Below, in pieces: positions 14,467-21,142 of a stretch of 22,848 nt of DNA. The translations under genes and the position numbers were made by a program. Numbering within the stretch: position 1 is the first letter of the stretch; every line of letters starts with the position of its first letter. Source of the DNA: Angelakisella sp. (GTDB lineage Bacteria; Bacillota; Clostridia; Oscillospirales; Ruminococcaceae). The stretch lies in the NCBI GenBank assembly GCA_020025195.1, contig JAHHSN010000022.1, positions 1-22,848 of the forward strand, read 5' to 3'. The notes beneath the pieces are model-generated. The model ran no database searches and was not told the DNA's origin. It saw nothing but the letters and a program-made list of their open reading frames with translations.

Positions 14467-14537
14467 GTTTCTGCACCTCCAAATATGTGGTAATTCTTGC
14501 GGAAGCCGTCCTCAAAGTCCGGGACAGTTCCTCCCAC

Positions 14538-14572
14538 AGGCGTTCTCCCGGCTCTTTTTGGGAGGAGCGCCT
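14538..14572 (-). promoter_or_regulatory. Hairpin in the nusG-rplK leader region
   Basis: On the minus strand AGGCG-C-TCCTCCC pairs with GGGAGA-A-CGCCT around an AAAAAGAGCC loop. A second small stem, GTCCC/GGGAC, lies just upstream. No T-run follows, so it is not a plain terminator. A structured leader before rplK-rplA is where L1-type autoregulation would act, but I cannot confirm an L1-binding motif by eye. Confidence 0.45.
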
Positions 14573-14621
14573 ATTCGTCCCTTGTGCGGGACCTATGGTT
14601 TTTCAGGATGATTTGCTTTTA

Positions 14622-15143
14622 TTATTCAATGGGGCGGACTTCTTCCAGGCCCAGCTCGACGGAAACGTCCTTGCCCATCATGGAGACGGTGACGGACGCG
14701 GTCTTGCGGTCCTTATCGATGGCGTCCACGACGCCGGTGAAGCCCTCCAGATAGCCGCCGGTGACCTCAACGCTGTCGCCCACGGCAAAGTGGATCTCGA
14801 TCTCCTTCTTTTCCACGCCAAACCGCTCGATTTCCGCCTCGGTGAGGGGGACCGGCTTGCTGCCAGGGCCCACAAAGCCCGTGACGCCGCGGATGTTGCG
14901 GACAATATACCAGCTTACGTCGGTGATAATCATCTTCACGAAAACGTAGCTCGGAAAAAGCTTCTGCTCTTTTTCCTTTTCTTCATTGTCCTTGATCTCG
15001 ATCACCGTTTCGGTCGGAACCTGAACGTCGGTGATCAGGTGATGCAGCTGACGGTTCTCCACCGCGTTGACGATGCTGTCCGCCACCTTGTTCTCATACC
15101 CGGAATAGGTATGGACAACATACCACTTGGCTTCCTCTGCCAC
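14622..15143 (-). CDS. nusG: Transcription termination/antitermination protein NusG
   Basis: NusG binds RNA polymerase and couples elongation, pausing and Rho-dependent events. The protein shows the N-terminal NGN domain (AKWYVVHTYSGYENKVADSI, PSYVFVKM, WYIVRNIRGVTGFVG) and a C-terminal KOW domain (FAVGDSVEVTGGYLEGFTGVV). I prefer GTG at 15141-15143, giving 173 residues beginning AEEAKWYVV after the start. GGGAGG lies 7 bases upstream of it, whereas the in-frame ATG two codons earlier almost touches that site. The gene follows secE by about 55 bases. Confidence 0.96.
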   Translation of the reverse strand: MAEEAKWYVVHTYSGYENKVADSIVNAVENRQLHHLITDVQVPTETVIEIKDNEEKEKEQKLFPSYVFVKMIITDVSWYIVRNIRGVTGFVGPGSKPVPLTEAEIERFGVEKKEIEIHFAVGDSVEVTGGYLEGFTGVVDAIDKDRKTASVTVSMMGKDVSVELGLEEVRPIE

Positions 15144-15198
15144 TTTCATTCCTCCCGTTCCAAAACGTTACTTAAAAATTTCGTATCCTTCGTCAAAA

Positions 15199-15411
15199 TT
15201 ATACTTTCAGGAGCAGCTTGATGATGAAGGAAAAGAGAGCATCCAGACCGCTGATAACAAGCGCGGAAAGGATACACACGACCAGCACGATCAGGGTGTT
15301 GTTCCAGACCTGCTTCTTGGTCGGCCATACGACCTTCTTCATTTCGCCTTTCATGTCCTTAAAGGAACGGCGAATACGGGCGAAGAAGCCGAGCTTTTTG
15401 GTTTCAGCCAT
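15199..15411 (-). CDS. secE: Preprotein translocase subunit SecE
   Basis: SecE is the small membrane subunit that clamps the SecY channel. The 70-residue protein has the single-membrane-segment short form: an amphipathic cytoplasmic part (RIRRSFKDMKGEMKKVVWPTKKQ) with the conserved VVWPTK motif, then one membrane helix (about 44-66). Start ATG has AAGGGAGGAAA upstream, overlapping the rpmG stop, so translation is probably coupled. The order rpmG-secE-nusG is the usual one. Confidence 0.96.
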   Translation of the reverse strand: MAETKKLGFFARIRRSFKDMKGEMKKVVWPTKKQVWNNTLIVLVVCILSALVISGLDALFSFIIKLLLKV

Positions 15412-15425
15412 GTCGGTTTCCTCCC

Positions 15426-15575
15426 TTACTTGGTTTCTTTATGAACAGTGTGCTTGCGGCAGAAGCGGCAGTACTTGTTCATTTCCAGTCTGTCCGGATC
15501 GTTTTTCTTGTTTTTGTTGGTAACATAGTTACGCTGCTTGCACTCGGTGCAAGCGAGGGTGATCTTGACTCTCAT
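15426..15575 (-). CDS. rpmG: 50S ribosomal protein L33, zinc-binding form
   Basis: This is a 49-residue ribosomal protein with two cysteine pairs, C9/C12 (ACTEC) and C36/C39 (YCRFC), which hold zinc. The typical L33 stretch RNYVTNKNKKNDPDRLEMNKYC lies between them. I chose ATG at 15573-15575 because AGGAGGTG lies just upstream and the protein begins MRVKITLACTEC as in the family; the frame is open further upstream but that is leader. It is the first gene of the secE-nusG-rplK-rplA operon. Four-cysteine L33 is the zinc-replete form; cysteine-free paralogs exist in some Firmicutes, but none is seen here. Confidence 0.97.
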   Translation of the reverse strand: MRVKITLACTECKQRNYVTNKNKKNDPDRLEMNKYCRFCRKHTVHKETK

Positions 15576-15724
15576 TAAATCGGCACCTCCTATTAAACTT
15601 CGGAATACTTTTGCCTCCCTCTTTGTGGCGAGAAGCAGCACCTTTTTTCCGTGTGGAAAAAGCACCGGCCGGACAGCCGAAAAAACACGCACAAAAAAAA
15701 GACCCTTCTCCGAGAGGTAATAAT

Positions 15725-15754
15725 ATCATACCATACCGATCGGGCGGGAGTCAA
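15725..15754 (-). promoter_or_regulatory. Promoter of the rpmG-secE-nusG-rplK-rplA operon
   Basis: On the minus strand TTGACT (15749-15754) and TATGAT (15725-15730) are 18 bases apart. The predicted leader before rpmG is about 140 bases. It contains an eight-T run after a weak stem and a CTTTTTCC/GGAAAAAG dyad, so some leader control is possible but not demonstrated. The rest of 15576-15914 holds no gene. Confidence 0.72.
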
Positions 15755-15914
15755 GCCATTTGCCGCGAAAAATGAGCAAAAAAGCGGGCGGGAAAGGCGC
15801 TTTTCGGCTTTTTCGGCGCGGGAGGCGGCGCAAAAGGAAAAAAGCTCCTGCATAGCGGGGCGGTTTTCGTCAACAATAGGAGCGAAGCCAGCTTCGGCAG
15901 AAAGGAGAATTAGG

Positions 15915-16136
15915 ATGGTCCTTGATAAAATTGCGCTTTCCCTTGTCATCATCGGCGCCCTCAACTGGGGCGGGGTGGGCCTGTTCCGCTTTGATACCGT
16001 GGCTTGGATCTGCGGTGGTTCCGGAACCCTCATCGCCCGCATTATCTATACCCTGGTGGCGCTGGCGGGTATCTGGTGCCTGTCCCTCCTCTTTCGGGAG
16101 GAAGCGCCCGAGGGCAGTCACCATTCCCTCCCCTAA
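15915..16136 (+). CDS. DUF378 small membrane protein (YuzA-like)
   Basis: This 73-residue protein has two membrane segments (about residues 5-24 and 40-60). It carries the DUF378 hallmark LVIIGALNWGGVGLFRFDTVAWICGG, an NWG motif at the end of the first helix. The family is widespread in Firmicutes and has no assigned function. The start ATG has AAAGGAGAATTA upstream, and the open frame further upstream reads through non-coding leader. A GCGAAGC/GCTTCGGC hairpin (about 15882-15898) sits just before the ribosome binding site and might limit or protect initiation. The gene converges on ackA with a shared terminator between them. Confidence 0.88.
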   Translation: MVLDKIALSLVIIGALNWGGVGLFRFDTVAWICGGSGTLIARIIYTLVALAGIWCLSLLFREEAPEGSHHSLP

Positions 16137-16155
16137 GGTTTGGGCAAAAGAAAAA

Positions 16156-16199
16156 AGCTCCGCCGACCCTGAAAAGTCGGCGGGGCTTTTGCTTTTTTT
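16156..16199. terminator. Bidirectional terminator between the DUF378 gene and ackA
   Basis: CCGCCGAC and GTCGGCGG form an 8-bp GC-rich stem with a CCTGAAAA loop, extended by an AGC/GCT pair. The plus strand continues CTTTTGCTTTTTTT and the minus strand GAGCTTTTTTCTTTT, so it can end both converging transcripts. Confidence 0.88.
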
Positions 16200-16206
16200 A
16201 AGGGGA

Positions 16207-17403
16207 TCAGTTCTCGTTCTTTACGAAGGCGGCGGTATCCCGCGCGATCATCAGTTCCTCGTTGGTGGGGATGACCCAGACGTCAACCTTGGAATCGGGG
16301 GTGGAGATGCGGATCTCCTCGCCGCGGACGCTGTTTGCCGCTTCATCCAGGGTGATGCCGAGGAAGGAGAGGTTTTCTACCACATGACGGCGCAGGTCGA
16401 TGGCGTTCTCTCCGATGCCGCCGGTAAAGACAATGGTATCGAGACCGCCGAGGGCTGCCATATAGCTGCCGCAGAACTTGGTGATCTGGTATTCCAGCAT
16501 ATCCACGGCAAGCTGGGCGCGCTCGTTGCCCTTCTCTGCCGCCGCGGAGACCTCACGGAAGTCGCTGGAGACGCCGGAAACGCCCAGAAGGCCGGACTCG
16601 GAATTGAGGACGCGGTTGATCTCCGCCGGGGAGAGATTGTCTACCTCCATCAGGTAGGTGACGAGGGAGGCGTCGATGGTGCCGCAGCGGGTACCCATGA
16701 GGAGACCGTCGAGGGGAGAGAAGCCCATCGAGGTGTCGATGACGCGGCCGTCACGGATGGCGGTGATGGAGCTGCCGTTGCCGAGGTGGCAGGTGATGAG
16801 ACGCTGGGGCATCTTGCCGCGGAGGCTCGCCGCACGGTCGGTCACATAGCGGTGGCTGGTGCCGTGGAAGCCGAAGCGGCGGATATTGTGCTCCTCATAG
16901 AAGCGATAGGGCACCGCGAAGGCGCGGGCCTTTTTGGGCATGGTGGTGTGGAAGGCGGTATCAAAGACCGCAACCATGGGAAGCGCCTCGCCGAAAAGGT
17001 CGCGGCAGGCGCGGATGGTGGTGGCCTGAGGGGGATTGTGCAGGGGGCTGAGGGGTGCCGCCTCCAGAATGGTGTCGATCACCGAGTCGTCGATGAGGAC
17101 GCTCTTGGCAAGGCGGATGCCGCCGTGGGTGACACGGTGGCCGATGGCGGCAATTTCCGAGAGGGAGCCGATGACATGGCCCTCGCCCTCCACGATCTCA
17201 TGCAGTACCGCCTGGAAGGCCTCGGCATGGGTGGGGAAGTCCCGCTCCAGCGTGACGTTATATCCCTCGTGGTTTTTGTAGCTGATGCGGCCGTCAATCC
17301 CGATCCGCTCGCAGTTTCCTTTGCAGAGAACGGATTCGTCCCGCATATCAAGAAGCTGGTACTTGAGGGAGGAGCTGCCGGCGTTGATAACTAAAATTTT
17401 CAT
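16207..17403 (-). CDS. ackA: Acetate kinase
   Basis: This cytoplasmic enzyme converts acetyl phosphate and ADP to acetate and ATP, the energy-yielding last step of acetate fermentation. Its 398 residues are the family standard. Visible active-site residues, by comparison with the Methanosarcina enzyme, are N7 (VINAGSSSLKYQL), R90 (GHRVTHGG), H122, D148 (VFDTAFH), H180 (FGFHGTSH), R239 (MGTRCGTID) and E382/E383 (PTNEE). I chose ATG at 17401-17403 because AAAGGAGAAA precedes it and the protein begins MKILVINAG; an upstream in-frame ATG adds eleven residues without support. No pta gene is adjacent. It is divergent from tmcAL, with overlapping promoters. Confidence 0.98.
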   Translation of the reverse strand: MKILVINAGSSSLKYQLLDMRDESVLCKGNCERIGIDGRISYKNHEGYNVTLERDFPTHAEAFQAVLHEIVEGEGHVIGSLSEIAAIGHRVTHGGIRLAKSVLIDDSVIDTILEAAPLSPLHNPPQATTIRACRDLFGEALPMVAVFDTAFHTTMPKKARAFAVPYRFYEEHNIRRFGFHGTSHRYVTDRAASLRGKMPQRLITCHLGNGSSITAIRDGRVIDTSMGFSPLDGLLMGTRCGTIDASLVTYLMEVDNLSPAEINRVLNSESGLLGVSGVSSDFREVSAAAEKGNERAQLAVDMLEYQITKFCGSYMAALGGLDTIVFTGGIGENAIDLRRHVVENLSFLGITLDEAANSVRGEEIRISTPDSKVDVWVIPTNEELMIARDTAAFVKNEN

Positions 17404-17439
17404 GTTGTTTCTCCTTTTGTGACTCGGGGGATTCACCCG

Positions 17440-17468
17440 TTGACATCATATATTCCATATAATATTAT
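17440..17468 (+). promoter_or_regulatory. Promoter reading toward tmcAL
   Basis: TTGACA (17440-17445) and TATTAT (17463-17468) are exactly 17 bases apart. The -10 lies within the central palindrome and overlaps the -10 of the opposing ackA promoter by two bases. Confidence 0.75.
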
Positions 17469-17473
17469 ATGGA
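17454..17473. promoter_or_regulatory. 20-bp perfect palindrome covering both -10 elements
   Basis: The core CCATATAATATTATATGG with one more T/A pair outside is fully self-complementary. It covers the -10 regions of both the tmcAL-directed and ackA-directed promoters. It could be an operator for a dimeric repressor that would silence both genes, or simply the by-product of two face-to-face -10 elements. Confidence 0.6.
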
Positions 17474-17488
17474 TATCGACTTTGTCAA
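17459..17488 (-). promoter_or_regulatory. Promoter of ackA
   Basis: On the minus strand TTGACA (17483-17488) and TATTAT (17459-17464) are 18 bases apart. The predicted leader before the ackA start is about 50 bases. RNA polymerase cannot occupy this promoter and the opposing one at the same time. Confidence 0.78.
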
Positions 17489-17579
17489 CAGATAGACAAT
17501 AAATTAGGGAAATTTTCGGTAAATCTCCCTCTTTTTGGGGTGAAACCACAAAAAAGAGCGGGAAAACGGGGGCGAAATC

Positions 17580-18764
17580 GTGAAATGTTTTGGAGTCATC
17601 GCGGAGTGGAACCCGCTTCACCGGGGGCATCTGCTCCTGCCGGAGGCGGCGCGCGCTGCGGGCGCCAGCCATCTGGTCGGCGTGATGAGCGGCAATTTTA
17701 CCGAGCGGGGGGAGCCGGCGCTCTGCCCGTGGAGGTACCGGGTCCGGGCGGCGCTTCAGTCCGGCTTTGACCTTGTTTTGCAGCTTCCCCTCCCCTATGC
17801 CGCGGCCACGGCGGAACGCTTCGCTTCCGGCGGTGTCCGGATGCTGACGGCGCTGGGGGTGGTGGATACGGTGCTCTTCGGCTCCGAGGCGGGCGAGACC
17901 GCCCCCCTTTGGGAGCTGGCCGACCTCCTCGATTCCCCGGCGCTTTCCGAGGGGCTGCGGGCGGGCCTTTCTGCGGGACTGCCCTTCCCCATGGCGCGGG
18001 AGCGGGCAGCGGCGGCGCTTCTGGGGGAGGAGCGGGCGGCCCTCCTGAGAGAACCGAACAACATTCTTGCCATCGAGTATCTTGCCGCCATCCGCCGGCA
18101 GAAAAGCCCTCTGGAGGCGATGACCCTCCGGCGGGCAGGCGCGGGGCATGACAGCCGCCGGGAGGACGACTACCCTTCCGCGAGTCTCCTCCGGGAGAAA
18201 ATTCGGGCGGGAGAGTGGACCCCGCCGGGACTGGCCCCCGCCATGGCGGAGGAGCTTCTGAAAGCAAAGGCCGCGGGAGAGCTCTTTGACCCCCGGCTCT
18301 GGGAGCGCCCCCTCCTCATGAAGCTTCGTTCCATGAGCGAGGAGGACTTTGCCGCCCTGCCCGACCTTTCCGAGGGACTGGAGCACCGCCTTTACCGGGA
18401 GAGCCGGCGGGCGGGGAGCCTCGGGGAGCTTCTCTCTGCGCTCAAAACGAAGCGCTACTCCCACGCGCGCCTCAGGCGGCTCCTGCTTTCGGCGGCGCTT
18501 TCGGTGCCGCGGGAGCTTGCCGAGACGCCGATCCCCTATCTGCGGGTGCTGGGCTTTAGCGACCGGGGCGAGGAGATCCTCCGGGCAGCCAAGGGGCGCG
18601 CGGCCCTTCCGCTCTCCCCCTCTCTCGCGGTGCTGGCGCGGGGCTCGGAGACGGCGGAACGCTTTGCTCGTCTGGAGGAGCGGGCGACGGATCTCTACTA
18701 CATCGGGACGGAACACCCCGCTCCCTGCGGGGAGGAATTTACCGTTCCGGTCATCCGGGTTTAG
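17580..18764 (+). CDS. tmcAL: tRNA(Met) cytidine acetate ligase TmcAL
   Basis: TmcAL (formerly YlbM) uses ATP and free acetate to acetylate the wobble cytidine of elongator tRNA-Met. The 394-residue protein has the family opening FGVIAEWNPLHRGHLLLPEAAR with the nucleotidyltransferase HxGH motif (H14-H17). It is followed by VGVMSGNFTERGEPALCPW, FDLVLQLPLPYAAATAERFASGGVRML and LFGSEAG, then the C-terminal helical tRNA-binding part including EPNNILAIEYLAAI. The start is GTG at 17580, supported by family alignment; the ribosome binding site is weak (CGGGGG), so expression is probably low. It is divergent from ackA, whose product makes the acetate that TmcAL consumes. No clear terminator follows. 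Confidence 0.95.
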   Translation: MKCFGVIAEWNPLHRGHLLLPEAARAAGASHLVGVMSGNFTERGEPALCPWRYRVRAALQSGFDLVLQLPLPYAAATAERFASGGVRMLTALGVVDTVLFGSEAGETAPLWELADLLDSPALSEGLRAGLSAGLPFPMARERAAAALLGEERAALLREPNNILAIEYLAAIRRQKSPLEAMTLRRAGAGHDSRREDDYPSASLLREKIRAGEWTPPGLAPAMAEELLKAKAAGELFDPRLWERPLLMKLRSMSEEDFAALPDLSEGLEHRLYRESRRAGSLGELLSALKTKRYSHARLRRLLLSAALSVPRELAETPIPYLRVLGFSDRGEEILRAAKGRAALPLSPSLAVLARGSETAERFARLEERATDLYYIGTEHPAPCGEEFTVPVIRV

Positions 18765-18869
18765 GCCTGTTCACAAAAAATTTTCTTTTTTCACTGCAAC
18801 AAAACCGTAAAATCCGGTCACTTGTTAGAAGGCTCCCGGGAGGAGAGATTTCTCTTTTGCAAAGAAATC

Positions 18870-18898
18870 TTGAATTTCTGTGGGGCATGGGATAAAAT
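18870..18898 (+). promoter_or_regulatory. Promoter of the small lipoprotein gene
   Basis: TTGAAT (18870-18875) and TAAAAT (18893-18898) are 17 bases apart. An AGATTTCT/AGAAATCT dyad at 18846-18870 abuts the -35. The predicted leader of about 115 bases contains a GC-rich hairpin at 18954-18988 (GACGG-CGGC with GCCG-CCGTC). Confidence 0.7.
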
Positions 18899-19023
18899 GG
18901 GGAGAGTTTGGAAATCCTAACGGATAGAGATCAATTCCCCGGATATTCCATAAGACGGGCGGCACGCTCCTTGCAGAGAGCCGCCGTCCCCAAAATAATC
19001 TCAATCGAAAAGGAGAAAAAACA

Positions 19024-19641
19024 ATGAAAAAGTTTTTAGCTGTAATGCTGGCCGCCGTCATGGCGCTTGCGCTCGTTGCCTGCGGCAACAAGAACCCCGG
19101 TGAGGAAAATGACAAGCCCGGCGACAACCCCGGCGATAAGCCCAATGAGAATGTTGTTTCTTACGAGTCCGGCGTAGAGGTGCTGGAGAAGATCTACGGT
19201 GCTCTGGGCGAGGACATGAAGTTCCCCGTGGCGGGCGGCGATGAAGCCAACTCCAACATGGAGGGTCCCGGCAAGTTCGACGTCACCCTCACCGAGCAGA
19301 TGGACAACGTTCTCGGCCTTCCCGCTGCCATGGCGGAAAAGGTGGATGATGCCGCTTCCATGCTGCACATGATGAACGCCAACACCTTCACCTGCGCGGC
19401 GTATCACCTGAAGGATGAGGCTGACCTCACCGCCTTCACCGACGCCGTCAAGGAGAACATCCAGGCTCGTCAGTGGATCTGCGGCATGCCTGACACCCTC
19501 CTCGTCATCAACGCGGGCGGCGGCTATGTTGTCACCGTGTTCGGCGCGGATGATCTGGTACAGGCGGTCAAGACCGCTGCACTCGAAGTCCTCACCGGCT
19601 CCGAGGTTCTGGCAGAGGAGCCGATCAGCGATAAAGCCTGA
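19024..19641 (+). CDS. Small surface lipoprotein of unknown function
   Basis: The 205-residue protein starts MKKFLAVMLAAVMALALVAC, a lipoprotein signal with C20 as lipid site. A flexible linker with repeated PGD/NPG units follows (about 24-42), then a compact domain of about 155 residues. This domain has a central segment ADLTAFTDAVKENIQARQWICGMPDTLLVINAGGGYVVTVFGADDLVQAVK. The layout resembles DUF4358-type lipoproteins of clostridia, but I cannot confirm the family. The start ATG has AAAAGGAGAAA upstream. The gene has its own promoter and a long leader, and is followed by a hairpin, so it is likely transcribed mainly alone, although read-through into the acyltransferase gene is possible. Its codons and GC content match its neighbours. 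Confidence 0.85.
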   Translation: MKKFLAVMLAAVMALALVACGNKNPGEENDKPGDNPGDKPNENVVSYESGVEVLEKIYGALGEDMKFPVAGGDEANSNMEGPGKFDVTLTEQMDNVLGLPAAMAEKVDDAASMLHMMNANTFTCAAYHLKDEADLTAFTDAVKENIQARQWICGMPDTLLVINAGGGYVVTVFGADDLVQAVKTAALEVLTGSEVLAEEPISDKA

Positions 19642-19673
19642 TCCCCTGTCTTACCGCGAAGAAAAAAGATAAC

Positions 19674-19714
19674 AGAGTGCGGCGTGGGGCCAAATGAGTC
19701 TCACGCCGCTCTTT
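19674..19714 (+). terminator. Terminator between the lipoprotein gene and the acyltransferase gene
   Basis: AGAG-T-GCGGCGTG pairs with CACGCCGCTCT around a loop of about 15 bases and is followed by the short T-rich tail TTCTAT. The weak tail suggests partial read-through into the acyltransferase gene 19 bases downstream, for which I see no separate promoter. Confidence 0.62.
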
Positions 19715-19732
19715 CTATAAGAGGTGGAAGGA

Positions 19733-21130
19733 ATGATTTTCTCCAGCATCCCGTTTTTGTATTATTATCTGCCCATTGTACTGGCGCTTTACTTTTTGGC
19801 CCCCAAAAAGTGGAAGAACGCGGTACTTCTTTTGGTGAGCCTGTTTTTCTATGCATGGGGCGAGCCCAAATACGTCATCCTCATGGTCTTTTCCATTGCG
19901 GCGGCGTATGGCTTTGGCCTTCTGGTGGAAAAATACCGTGAAAAGCGGGCGGGCAAGGTTTTCCTCGGCCTTTCGGTCGCGGTGAGCCTTTCCTTCCTCC
20001 TCTATTTTAAGTATGCCGATTTCTTCATCGCGAACTTTAACGCGGTGACCGGGCTTTCCGTGCCGCTGCTTAAAATCGCGCTCCCCATCGGCATCAGCTT
20101 CTATACCTTTCAGATCATCAGCTATACCGTGGACGTCTACCGGGGCGATGCGGCACAGCGGAACATCATCAGCCTCGCGGCCTATGTCGCCATGTTCCCG
20201 CAGCTCATTGCCGGCCCTATTGTCCGCTATTCGGACGTCAATAAGGAGCTGAACGAGCGGACACATTCCTTTTCCCTCGCGGCGGAGGGCGCGCGGCGCT
20301 TTGTGCTCGGCCTTGCCAAGAAGATCCTTATCGCCAACCAGCTGGGCGAGCTGGTCGCGGTGTTTCGCGCCTCGGGAGAAAAGTCGGTGCTGTTCTACTG
20401 GGTGTACGCCGTGGCGTTTTCGCTCCATGTCTATTTTGACTTCTCCGGCTACTCGGATATGGCGATCGGTCTCGGCAAGATCTTCGGCTTCCACTTCCCG
20501 GAAAACTTTAACTACCCTTTCATTTCCGCCAGCGTGACGGAATTCTGGCGCCGGTGGCATATGTCGCTCGGCAGCTGGTTCCGGGACTATGTCTACATTC
20601 CCCTCGGCGGCAACCGGGTGGGACGCTTTCGTCAGCTCTTTAATATCCTTGTGGTGTGGATGCTGACCGGCTTCTGGCACGGGGCGGCATGGAACTTTAT
20701 CATCTGGGGACTCTTTTTCGCGGTGCTGCTCGTCATCGAAAAGCTCTGGCTGCTCGGCCCTCTCAAGAAGTCCCGCGTCCTTTCCCGGGTCTATCTCCTC
20801 TTTTTTGTCCTCATCAGCTTTGTCATCTTTAACGCCCCCACGCTCGCCGCGGCGGCGCAGGATATCGGCGGGCTCTTTGGAGCGGGCGGGATTCCGCTCA
20901 CCTCTCCGGAGACCCTCTACAATCTCCGCTCCTTCGGGGCGGTGCTCCTCATGGCGGCTGTCGGCGCTACCCCGCTCCTCAGGAATCTCGTGGGGAAGCT
21001 GAGAGCCCGGCCGGCGGGAGAAAAATTCCTCAATCTGGCGGAGCCTGTCCTGCTCACGGCGCTCCTCCTTGTTATGACCGCTTATCTGGTGGACGGCTCC
21101 TTTAATCCGTTCCTCTATTTCCGTTTCTAA
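19733..21130 (+). CDS. MBOAT-family membrane O-acyltransferase (AlgI/DltB-like)
   Basis: This multi-pass membrane enzyme transfers acyl groups, usually acetate, to surface polymers across the membrane. The 465-residue protein has about ten hydrophobic segments. Family hallmarks are PIGISFYTFQIISYTVDVYRG, MFPQLIAGPIVRY, FDFSGYSDMAIGLGKIFGF and FWRRWHMSLGSWFRDYVYIPLGGNR (H276). The catalytic-site segment LTGFWHGAAWNFIIWG carries the conserved H316. I chose ATG at 19733 because GAGGTGG/AAGGA lies just upstream; a GTG three codons earlier overlaps that site. The next gene starts 12 bases after the stop and encodes the typical extracytoplasmic partner. The acceptor polymer is not known; AlgI acetylates alginate and DltB handles D-alanyl groups, but no dlt genes are present here. 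Confidence 0.95.
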   Translation: MIFSSIPFLYYYLPIVLALYFLAPKKWKNAVLLLVSLFFYAWGEPKYVILMVFSIAAAYGFGLLVEKYREKRAGKVFLGLSVAVSLSFLLYFKYADFFIANFNAVTGLSVPLLKIALPIGISFYTFQIISYTVDVYRGDAAQRNIISLAAYVAMFPQLIAGPIVRYSDVNKELNERTHSFSLAAEGARRFVLGLAKKILIANQLGELVAVFRASGEKSVLFYWVYAVAFSLHVYFDFSGYSDMAIGLGKIFGFHFPENFNYPFISASVTEFWRRWHMSLGSWFRDYVYIPLGGNRVGRFRQLFNILVVWMLTGFWHGAAWNFIIWGLFFAVLLVIEKLWLLGPLKKSRVLSRVYLLFFVLISFVIFNAPTLAAAAQDIGGLFGAGGIPLTSPETLYNLRSFGAVLLMAAVGATPLLRNLVGKLRARPAGEKFLNLAEPVLLTALLLVMTAYLVDGSFNPFLYFRF

Positions 21131-21142
21131 GGAGGGAAGAAG

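Noticed and set aside
15922..17394. Long plus-strand open frame opposite ackA
   Set aside because: It starts inside the DUF378 gene in another frame, runs through a terminator and is antisense to ackA.
18765..18805. T-rich stretch after tmcAL as its terminator
   Set aside because: AAAAAATTTTCTTTTTT has no GC stem in front of it.
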